Source of the DNA: UBA1738 sp045538755
Lineage (GTDB): Bacteria > Bacillota > Clostridia > UBA1381
NCBI GenBank assembly: GCA_045538755.1
Contig: JAZQEC010000008.1
Location: 42,294-106,293, forward strand
Direction of reading: 5' to 3'
Length of the DNA: 64,000 bases
The notes beneath the pieces were generated by a model. That model saw only the letters and a program-made list of their open reading frames with translations. It was not told where the DNA came from and did no database searches. This document shows, piece by piece, positions 39,235 to 45,977 of the stretch. Numbering within the stretch: the first letter of the stretch is position 1; the number at the start of each line of letters is the position of its first letter. The position numbers and the translations under genes were made by a program.

Positions 39235-40431
39235 TTATTTGTCATTAATGGCAACAATGCCCGGTAAATCCTTGCCCTCTAAGAATTCAAGAGAAGCACC
39301 GCCGCCTGTTGAGATGTGGCTCATCTTATCGCCAAGACCTGCTTTGTTAACAGCTGCAACACTGTCACCGCCGCCGATAATTGTTGTAGCATCGATATCA
39401 GCTAAAACTTTTGCGATTGCGTTTGTGCCCTTAGCAAAGTTCGGCATTTCAAATACACCCATAGGTCCGTTCCATACAACGGTTTTTGCTGACTTTAACG
39501 CATCAGAGTAAAGCTCGATTGTCTTTTCGCCGATGTCAAGTCCCTGCCAGCCTGCTTCGATTCCGCCCCTTTCTACAGTCTTTGAAGCTGCATCGTTTGA
39601 GAATTCCTGTGCAACAACTGTATCAACAGGGATTAAAAGCTTAACGCCCTTTTCTTCAGCCTTTGCCATCATTTCCTTTGCATAGTCAAGGTAATCAGCC
39701 TCTAAAAGTGAGTCGCCCACTTCTTCGCCGAGCGCCTTCATAAATGTGTATGCCATACCTCCGCCGATGATTAAGGTATCAACCTTTTCAAGGAGGTTAT
39801 TGATAACTGAAATCTTTGAAGAAACCTTTGAGCCGCCAAGAACAGCAACAAGCGGTCTTACAGGGTTGTTAACTGCGTTGCCGAGGAACTCAATTTCCTT
39901 CTGGATAAGGTAGCCGCAAGCTGCAACGTCAAGGTATTTTGTAACACCAACGTTTGAGCAGTGTGCACGGTGCGCTGTACCGAATGCGTCGTTTACGAAT
40001 ACGTCAGCAAGTGATGCCAAATCCTTTGAGAAATCGTCGATATTCTTTGTTTCTTCAGCTCTGTATCTTGTGTTTTCCAAAAGAACAACATCGCCTTCGT
40101 TCATTTCAGCTACTGCCTTTTTAGCATTTTCGCCTACAACATTGTCATCAGCTGCGAAAATTACGTCTTTGCCAAGCTTTAAAGATAAAGCCTTTGCAAC
40201 AGGAGCAAGTGAAAGCTCAGGTTTTGGCTCTCCTTTTGGCTTACCCATATGTGAGCAAAGGATAACCTTTGCACCGTTTTCGATAAGATACTTGATTGTA
40301 GGAAGAGCACCTACGATTCTTGTATCATCTGTGATATTTCTGTTTTCATCAAGCGGAACGTTAAAGTCGCATCTTACGAGGACTTTTTTGCCCTTTACTT
40401 CAATATCTTCTACGCTTTTTTTGTTTAACAT
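39235..40431 (-). CDS. pgk: Phosphoglycerate kinase
   Basis: A 398-residue kinase of glycolysis, making ATP from 1,3-bisphosphoglycerate. Motifs: VLVRCDFNVPLDEN, LCSHMGKPKGEPKPE, VNDAFGTAHRAHCS, GGSKVSSKI and ATTIIGGGDSVAAV. The ATG at 40429-40431 follows GAGAGGTG at 6 bases; a GTG three codons upstream falls in the ribosome binding site. It is the first gene of pgk-tpiA-gpmI; gap (GAPDH) is absent from the window. Confidence 0.98.
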   Translation of the reverse strand: MLNKKSVEDIEVKGKKVLVRCDFNVPLDENRNITDDTRIVGALPTIKYLIENGAKVILCSHMGKPKGEPKPELSLAPVAKALSLKLGKDVIFAADDNVVGENAKKAVAEMNEGDVVLLENTRYRAEETKNIDDFSKDLASLADVFVNDAFGTAHRAHCSNVGVTKYLDVAACGYLIQKEIEFLGNAVNNPVRPLVAVLGGSKVSSKISVINNLLEKVDTLIIGGGMAYTFMKALGEEVGDSLLEADYLDYAKEMMAKAEEKGVKLLIPVDTVVAQEFSNDAASKTVERGGIEAGWQGLDIGEKTIELYSDALKSAKTVVWNGPMGVFEMPNFAKGTNAIAKVLADIDATTIIGGGDSVAAVNKAGLGDKMSHISTGGGASLEFLEGKDLPGIVAINDK

Positions 40432-40481
40432 ATTGGACACCTCTCATTTTTTCGTTTTCGGGCGTAAACCCACATATTGCT

Positions 40482-40510
40482 ATTGTAACCCAAATCGGAA
40501 AATTTTTCAA
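40482..40510 (-). promoter_or_regulatory. Promoter of pgk operon
   Basis: On the minus strand TTGAAA (40505-40510) and TACAAT (40482-40487), 17-base spacer, 50 bases before the pgk start. A second TATAAT lies slightly upstream with a poorer -35. Confidence 0.65.
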
Positions 40511-40539
40511 GTATTATAGAGCAATTTCTCAAAAAATTG

Positions 40540-41046
40540 TTAAAAATTTATCTTACTTAAGGCGCAGGCGCATAAAAAACCGACCAAATCGCCGAAAACA
40601 GCAGCCAAAATTACTCTTTTTGTATATTTTACCTTTGTACGTTTAAAATATACCATAATTGTGTAAAATGTGGTTTCGGTCGAGGCGCACAAGATACAGG
40701 CGGCTTTAGCGATTTCGCTTGATACTCCGTATGTTTTGACGGTATCGGTCAAAAGCCCGATTGAGCCGCCGCCTGATAGCGGTCTGATTAGTGCAAGCGG
40801 CAAAATTTCGGCAGGGATTTTGAAAAAATCGGTTATGGGCGACAGGAAATTTACAAGAGCCGAAATTGCACCCGACTCTCGGAGCATTGCCGTGACTGAA
40901 AGGATTGCTATGAGTGCCGGAAATATTGAAATCACGGTTTTTAGCCCTTCCTCAACACCTTCTATAAAGGTCTGGTAGCACGGGACTTTGTTTTTTAAGG
41001 CAACGATAAGCACAAGAATTATTAAAACGGGAATTACATAAACTAT
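40540..41046 (-). CDS. spmB: Spore maturation protein SpmB, apparently starting at AUA
   Basis: SpmB is a membrane protein needed for spore-core dehydration in Bacillus, acting with SpmA. From a GTG at 41011-41013 the protein is MLIVALKNKVPCYQTFIEG, which lacks the N-terminal hydrophobic residues of the family. The frame extends upstream as VYVIPVLIILV to an ATA at 41044-41046 placed 7 bases after GAGGTG, overlapping the spmA stop. No ATG, GTG or TTG lies in this extension. AUA initiation (about 168 residues) is therefore likely, though GTG is possible. Conserved segments: LIRPLSGGGSIGLLTDTVKTYG, CASTETTFYTIMVYF. Confidence 0.85.
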   Translation of the reverse strand: MVYVIPVLIILVLIVALKNKVPCYQTFIEGVEEGLKTVISIFPALIAILSVTAMLRESGAISALVNFLSPITDFFKIPAEILPLALIRPLSGGGSIGLLTDTVKTYGVSSEIAKAACILCASTETTFYTIMVYFKRTKVKYTKRVILAAVFGDLVGFLCACALSKINF

Positions 41047-41612
41047 TTTTTTTCACCTCTTTTTGATAAAATCCGCTCGGCAAAAAGCCCGCAACAAAGG
41101 GAAATAACCGAACAAATCCAAATGTATGGCACAATCGAATATGGGTTTTCGCTGCCTAAAGATGCAAGAATGCCGATTACGGTTGTCGGAAAAATCTGGA
41201 GGCTTGCCGTATTCATCACGGCAAAACGGCACATTTCGTGGCTTGGGTGCTCCTTTTCGCCGTTTTCTTGGTCAAGCTCGCACATCGCCGAAACTCCTGC
41301 AGGGGTTGCGGCATTGCCCATACCTAAAAGGTTTGCAATTATGTTCATTGTAATATTTTTACGGTTTTTGACGTTTGGGAATAAGCGGCGAATTATTGGC
41401 GATAAAAGCTTTTCGCAAAATTTTGCCGCGCCGCCCTCCTGCGCAACCTTCAAAATTCCGCTCCAAAAACACATAATTCCTGCGAAGGAAAAAAGCACTT
41501 CTACTGCCGATGCCGCACCACTCAGTCCTGCCGTCAGTGTTTCGGAAAGATTGCCGCCCAAAATTGCAAAAATAAAGGAAATTATGATAATTCCCGACCA
41601 GATTATGTTCAT
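41043..41612 (-). CDS. spmA: Spore maturation protein SpmA
   Basis: A 189-residue membrane protein, nucleoside-recognition (Gate) domain family, acting with SpmB in spore maturation. It has several hydrophobic helices and the family segments FSFAGIMCFWSGILKVAQEGG, MNIIANLLGMGNAATPAGV and FAVMNTASLQIFPTTVIGILASLGS. The ATG at 41610-41612 follows AAGGAGG; an upstream extension is not supported. It overlaps spmB. Confidence 0.95.
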   Translation of the reverse strand: MNIIWSGIIIISFIFAILGGNLSETLTAGLSGAASAVEVLFSFAGIMCFWSGILKVAQEGGAAKFCEKLLSPIIRRLFPNVKNRKNITMNIIANLLGMGNAATPAGVSAMCELDQENGEKEHPSHEMCRFAVMNTASLQIFPTTVIGILASLGSENPYSIVPYIWICSVISLCCGLFAERILSKRGEKK

Positions 41613-41653
41613 TTCGGACCTCCTTTTAATGATTGTTTTCTTTAAATATAATA

Positions 41654-41682
41654 TTGTAATTTTTTGGCGGGTATGATATAAT
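41654..41682 (+). promoter_or_regulatory. Promoter of hairpin-array/four-helix-bundle locus
   Basis: TTGTAA (41654-41659) and perfect TATAAT (41677-41682), 17-base spacer, immediately before the first hairpin of the array. Confidence 0.8.
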
Positions 41683-41878
41683 GATTTCATCGAAGATGAA
41701 ATCGTCGATATGAATTCTTGAAGAATTCTCGATATGTCTTTTAGACTCGATATGTGCTAACGCACTCGATATGTCGCTTATGCGACGAGAATTCATATCA
41801 TATCGAGTTTGACTGAAGGGAAAACATATCGATTTTACGAAGTAAAAATATCGAGCAAACTTTAGTTTGCATATCGAC
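41683..41878 (+). repeat. Array of small hairpins spaced by TCGATATG / CATATCGA repeats
   Basis: Four direct copies of TCGATATG (41705-41712, 41729-41736, 41747-41754, 41766-41773) are followed by three inverted copies CATATCGA (41799-41806, 41825-41832, 41870-41877) and an AATATCGA. Between them lie seven different short hairpins: 41683-41703, 41712-41728, 41736-41746, 41754-41765, 41773-41786, 41833-41847 and 41855-41870. GATATGAATTC near the start can also pair with GAATTCATATC at 41789-41799, so the RNA can form a many-armed structure. The hairpin sequences differ while the spacers are fixed. It is transcribed as leader of the following gene. Confidence 0.85.
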
Positions 41879-41892
41879 AAAAGGAGAAAATA

Positions 41893-42258
41893 ATGGAGCA
41901 GAACAAGAATCAATTAAGAGAATAATCTATAGATTTTGCTATAGCTGTTTCTGATATATGCGATAATATTAAAGGTTGTAGTGTATATGTAAATCAACTT
42001 TTGCGATCTTCATCTTCCATAGGTGCGAACATACACGAGGCAAGGTATGCACAAAGCAGATCTGATTTCGTACATAAACTCGAGATAGCATTAAAAGAAA
42101 GTTCAGAAACAGACTATTGGCTTGAATTGATATACAGAAAGAATAAATTTAACGAAGAAACATACAAAGAATTAAAAAATAATTGCGGTATTATTCGTAG
42201 AAAACTAATTGCATCAATCACAACTGCAAAGAAAAATCAAGATAATGGTGGCATCTAA
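41893..42258 (+). pseudogene. Four-helix-bundle protein (S23/23S-rRNA-IVS-type), broken by a stop codon
   Basis: ATG (41893) follows AAGGAG at 5 bases, as a normal gene would. Codon 11 is TAA (41923-41925); read through it, the protein is 121 codons: MEQNKNQLRE, stop, then SIDFAIAVSDICDNI, LLRSSSSIGANIHEARYAQSRSDF, VHKLEIALKESSETDYWLELIY. These are hallmarks of the four-helix-bundle family found in 23S rRNA intervening sequences and in the Avd proteins of diversity-generating retroelements. One base change (A or G to T) explains the stop. A TTG at 42001 could restart but would lose helix one. No reverse transcriptase or rRNA gene is near. Confidence 0.8.
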
Positions 42259-42378
42259 ATCGTGCACTGATTCTATAATGATTTTAATTGCATAGAAATT
42301 AAAGTGGCTTGCCGATTTATACGTGGAATCCTTTTTGGGATGAGAACAAATTTGAAATAATTAAACAGGAGAAAGAAT

Positions 42379-43206
42379 ATGAGCTTTGCTGATGAAATTT
42401 TTATAAAAAATTGTAAGGATATTTTAGAAAACGGCGTCTGGGACAATGATATGGCGGTGCGCCCTCGGTGGGACGACGGCGAGGCGGCGCATACTATAAG
42501 CCGTTTTGGCATCGTAAACCGCTATGACCTTGAAAAAGAGTTCCCAATTATGACACTCCGCCGTACTTACTGGAAATCGGCGCTTGACGAGCTTTTATGG
42601 ATTTGGCAGAAAAAGTCAAATAACGTAAACGAATTAAAGTCACATATATGGGACCAGTGGGCAGATGAAGACGGTTCAATCGGAAAAGCATACGGATATC
42701 AGCTCGGCATCAAGCACAAGTATAAAGAGGGCGAATTTGATCAGGTGGACAGGGTTCTTTTTGACCTCAAAAACAATCCTAACTCAAGGCGGATTATGAC
42801 GAATATTTATAATCATGCCGACCTTTCGGAAATGAATCTGTATCCTTGTGCATACTCTATGACGTTTAGTGTAAAAGACGGCAAGCTAAACGGTATTTTA
42901 AATCAGCGAAGCAATGACTTTTTAACTGCGAATAACTGGAATGTAGTGCAGTATGCTTTGTTAATCCACATCTTTGCAAAGGTGTCGGGACTGGGTGTTG
43001 GCGAACTTATTCATGTTATCGCCGATGCGCATATTTATGACAGACACGTTCCGATTGTAGAGGAGCTTATAAAAAGACCGTCATTTGCAGCGCCAAAACT
43101 GATAATTGACGATGTGGACGATTTCTACAAGCTGACGGTCGACAACGTAGGGCTTTTAAATTACGAATTCAACGAATTTGACACTAAGATTCCTGTGGCA
43201 ATATAA
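42379..43206 (+). CDS. thyA: Thymidylate synthase (ThyA type)
   Basis: A 275-residue folate-dependent thymidylate synthase, converting dUMP and methylene-THF to dTMP and DHF. Catalytic Cys is in NLYPCAYSMTF; it is followed by Ala rather than the usual His, as in some Bacillus-type ThyA. Other motifs: TLRRTYWKSALDELLWI, GKAYGYQL, NQRSNDFLTANNWNV, HVIADAHIYDRH. AGGAG precedes the ATG. folA follows 11 bases later, recycling the dihydrofolate product. Confidence 0.96.
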   Translation: MSFADEIFIKNCKDILENGVWDNDMAVRPRWDDGEAAHTISRFGIVNRYDLEKEFPIMTLRRTYWKSALDELLWIWQKKSNNVNELKSHIWDQWADEDGSIGKAYGYQLGIKHKYKEGEFDQVDRVLFDLKNNPNSRRIMTNIYNHADLSEMNLYPCAYSMTFSVKDGKLNGILNQRSNDFLTANNWNVVQYALLIHIFAKVSGLGVGELIHVIADAHIYDRHVPIVEELIKRPSFAAPKLIIDDVDDFYKLTVDNVGLLNYEFNEFDTKIPVAI

Positions 43207-43217
43207 GGAGAAAAATT

Positions 43218-43709
43218 ATGATGAAGCTTATTGTGGCAGTATCGGAAAACTGGGGAATAGGAAAAGACGGAAACCTGCTTTTTAATATTCCAAAGGATAT
43301 GAAATTTTTTAGAGAAACTACAACCGGAAAGGTTGTGATTTTAGGCAGAAAAAATCTTGAGAGCTTTCCTGGAAAAAAACCGCTGAAAAACAGAACGAAT
43401 ATAATTCTTACAAGAAATCCTGATTTTGAGTGTGAGGGAGCTGTTGTGTGTTCGTCGATTGACGAGGTTTTAAGCCTTCCTTATGACAGGGACGAGATGT
43501 TTGTTATCGGCGGCGAGGAAATTTATAAGCAAATGCTGGATTTTTGCGATACCTGCTATGTCACAAAGGTAGGAAAAACCGTACCTGCGGATAAGTTTAT
43601 GATGAACCTTGATGAACTGGACGAGTGGAAAATGACCGACTGCTCGGACGAAATTGAAGATAACGGACATATAATTAAATTCTGTACCTACAAAAGAGTA
43701 GAAAGCTAA
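43218..43709 (+). CDS. folA: Dihydrofolate reductase
   Basis: A 163-residue NADPH-dependent reductase of dihydrofolate to THF. Motifs: LIVAVSENWGIGKDGNLLFNIPKDMKFF (split between binding loop and catalytic Asp region), KVVILGRKNLESFPG, NRTNIILTRN and FVIGGEEIYKQM. AAGGAG precedes tandem ATGs; the first is used. Linked with thyA. Confidence 0.96.
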   Translation: MMKLIVAVSENWGIGKDGNLLFNIPKDMKFFRETTTGKVVILGRKNLESFPGKKPLKNRTNIILTRNPDFECEGAVVCSSIDEVLSLPYDRDEMFVIGGEEIYKQMLDFCDTCYVTKVGKTVPADKFMMNLDELDEWKMTDCSDEIEDNGHIIKFCTYKRVES

Positions 43710-43750
43710 AACACTTTGCCGCTTAAAATTGCGGCGGAACGGAGAATGTT

Positions 43751-44464
43751 ATGAAGTTACACAAAATTGCCGGAATTACGGTAGATTTAGGATATAAATA
43801 TGACAAGATGAAAAAACAGGCGGCGGCATATCGTATTGATGAAGATGTAGCTCCCGATATGACGATTTACCTGTCCGACAGCTTCCTTGAGGAAAAAAGG
43901 CAGGAAAATCCGCATTTGTCGCTTGAAGAATGCGAGTATATCTTCACAAGCTCTGTGTATTATTCGGGACTTCTGCACTTTGGAGGATTTATGCTTCATT
44001 CCTCTGCTGTTTTAATGGATGGCCGTGCATACCTGTTCTCGGCTGCGAGCGGAACAGGAAAATCTACCCATACAGGTTTGTGGCAAGAGGTGTTCGGAAA
44101 GGACAGGGCAGTGATTCTAAATGATGATAAGCCAGCCATAAGAATAACAAAAGAGGGGATTTATGCTTGCGGAACACCGTGGAGCGGAAAAACTGACCTT
44201 AACACAAATGCGGTAGCTCCGCTTGCTGGAATCTGCTTTTTGGAGCGCAGTCCGGAAAACTGGATAAAACGTGTAGAGGGCGGAAGTGCGATTATGAAGC
44301 TTTTAAATCAGACAATCCGTCCGATAGATGAAAACGATATGGGAGCGCTTCTTTCGCATATTGATATGGTGCTTTCGAATGTGCCTATATATTTTATGGG
44401 CTGTAATATTAGCGAGGAAGCAGCTATTATGGCACACAAAGCTATGTCAGGCGAAGGAAAATAA
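43751..44464 (+). CDS. HPr kinase/phosphorylase-like P-loop protein
   Basis: A 237-residue protein with a Walker A SAASGTGKSTHTGLW (about residues 96-110) preceded by FMLHSSAVLMDGRAYLF, then NDDKPAIRI and YACGTPWSGK. This is the HprK/PEP-carboxykinase-like P-loop fold. True HPr kinase has an N-terminal domain and extra motifs that are lacking here, so the substrate may differ; similar small proteins occur next to peptide-modification genes, none of which are seen here. CGGAG precedes the ATG. Confidence 0.75.
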   Translation: MKLHKIAGITVDLGYKYDKMKKQAAAYRIDEDVAPDMTIYLSDSFLEEKRQENPHLSLEECEYIFTSSVYYSGLLHFGGFMLHSSAVLMDGRAYLFSAASGTGKSTHTGLWQEVFGKDRAVILNDDKPAIRITKEGIYACGTPWSGKTDLNTNAVAPLAGICFLERSPENWIKRVEGGSAIMKLLNQTIRPIDENDMGALLSHIDMVLSNVPIYFMGCNISEEAAIMAHKAMSGEGK

Positions 44465-44479
44465 CGGAGGAAACAGTGT

Positions 44480-45241
44480 ATGGCGAAGGCGTTAATTACC
44501 GGTGCAAGCTCGGGTATAGGCAAGGAAATTGCAATCAATCTTTCCGAGCGAGGATATGATATAATTCTTGCAGCAAGAAGAAGCGATAGACTGACAGAGG
44601 TTTCAAAGCTCTTAAAAAGTCCTGCAGAAATAATCACAATCGACCTTTCAAAAGAAGAAAACTGTTATTCTTTGTATGAAAAATGCAAGGGTGACGAGCT
44701 TGAAATTGTTGTAAATAACGCAGGTTTCGGCAATTTCGGTAAATTCGTTGAAACAGATCTTTTAAAAGAAGAAGAAATGATAGACTTAAATGTCCGTGCA
44801 GTACATATTTTAACCAAGTTGTTTTTGAAGGATTTTGCCGAAAAGGACAGTGGAATTATTTTAAATGTAGCGTCGAGTGCAGGATTTATGCCGGCAGGCC
44901 CGCTGCTTGCGACGTATTATGCGACAAAGGCTTATGTTTTGAGCCTGACAAGAGGTATTGCAAAGGAACTTAAAAAGTCGGGAAGTAATGTGACTGTTTC
45001 AGCGCTTTGTCCCGGACCTGTAAAGACTGAGTTTGATACTGTTGCAGGTGTCGACTTCCAAAGCGCAGGAATGAGCGCCGAAAAGGTGGCAGAAATCGCG
45101 GTTTCGGGTATGCTTTCCGGCAAAACGGTCATCGTTCCGGGAGCTTTGATGAAAATAGGAAGATTTTTGACAAAAATTATGCCGGATGGAGTTTTGACGG
45201 CATTTGCGTATAAATTTCAAAAAGCAAAGGAAGATAAATAA
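44480..45241 (+). CDS. Short-chain dehydrogenase/reductase
   Basis: A 253-residue SDR: NAD(P)-binding TGASSGIGKEIA at the N-terminus, ARRSDRL (favours NADPH), NNAGFGNFG, catalytic Ser in NVASSAGFM and catalytic YYATKAY, then LCPGPVKTEF. Substrate unknown; similar to DltE/YqjQ-like SDRs. Its TAA stop shares a base with the ATG of ung. Confidence 0.9.
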   Translation: MAKALITGASSGIGKEIAINLSERGYDIILAARRSDRLTEVSKLLKSPAEIITIDLSKEENCYSLYEKCKGDELEIVVNNAGFGNFGKFVETDLLKEEEMIDLNVRAVHILTKLFLKDFAEKDSGIILNVASSAGFMPAGPLLATYYATKAYVLSLTRGIAKELKKSGSNVTVSALCPGPVKTEFDTVAGVDFQSAGMSAEKVAEIAVSGMLSGKTVIVPGALMKIGRFLTKIMPDGVLTAFAYKFQKAKEDK

Positions 45242-45918
45242 TGGTTAATATCGGCAACAGCTGGGACGAACTGCTTTCCGGTGAGTTTGACAAGGATTAT
45301 TATAAAGAGCTTCAACAGTTTTTGAGGACGGAATATGAAAACTATATAATCCACCCTGATAAAAATGATATTTTTAATGCATTAAAATGGACAAGCTATG
45401 AAGATGTGCGTGTTGTGATTTTCGGACAGGACCCGTATCACGGCGAAAATCAAGCGCACGGTCTTTGTTTTTCTGTCAAAAAGGGTGTGGAAATTCCGCC
45501 GTCCCTTAAAAACATTTATAAAGAACTTAAAGATGAGCTGGGACTTTATATTCCCGATAACGGCTATCTTGAAAAATGGGCACGTCAGGGTGTGCTTTTA
45601 TTAAATGCGTCGCTGACGGTGCGTGACGGCGAGGCAAACTCGCATAAAGGCAAGGGTTGGGGACAGTTTACTGACAAGGTTGTAAGCCTTTTAAATGACA
45701 GAAAAGAACCAATTATTTTCCTGCTTTGGGGCAATGATGCGAAGAAAAAGGAAGAGCTTATAACAAATCCACAGCATATAATGCTGACTGCGGCGCACCC
45801 AAGTCCGTTGTCTGCAAACAGAGGATTTTTCGGTTGCGGACATTTTAAAAAGGTCAACAATATGCTTGTTGCAATGAATAAAGTACCGATTGATTGGCAA
45901 ATTGAAAATTGCCTTTAG
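45241..45918 (+). CDS. ung: Uracil-DNA glycosylase, family 1
   Basis: A 225-residue Ung that removes uracil from DNA. Catalytic Asp in VVIFGQDPYHGENQAHGLCF, uracil pocket Phe in the same motif, and the leucine-loop motif AAHPSPLSANRGFFGCGHF. Length is normal. It overlaps the SDR gene by one base (TAATG), so it may be coupled. Near thyA and polA, consistent with DNA maintenance. Confidence 0.97.
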   Translation: MVNIGNSWDELLSGEFDKDYYKELQQFLRTEYENYIIHPDKNDIFNALKWTSYEDVRVVIFGQDPYHGENQAHGLCFSVKKGVEIPPSLKNIYKELKDELGLYIPDNGYLEKWARQGVLLLNASLTVRDGEANSHKGKGWGQFTDKVVSLLNDRKEPIIFLLWGNDAKKKEELITNPQHIMLTAAHPSPLSANRGFFGCGHFKKVNNMLVAMNKVPIDWQIENCL

Positions 45919-45977
45919 GAATTTTGGCATTTTGACTCTATTTCCTTAAAAATGCTCTTGAAAAGGACGATAATAGT

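Noticed and set aside
41683..41878. CRISPR-like look of the TCGATATG array
   Set aside because: Repeats are only 8 bases, half are inverted, units are unequal and palindromic, and no cas genes are present.
41893..42258. Diversity-generating retroelement (Avd-like protein)
   Set aside because: No reverse transcriptase, template or variable repeat was seen; only the four-helix-bundle similarity remains.
43751..44464. Genuine HPr kinase HprK
   Set aside because: Only the P-loop domain is present; the N-terminal domain and the full HprK signature are missing.
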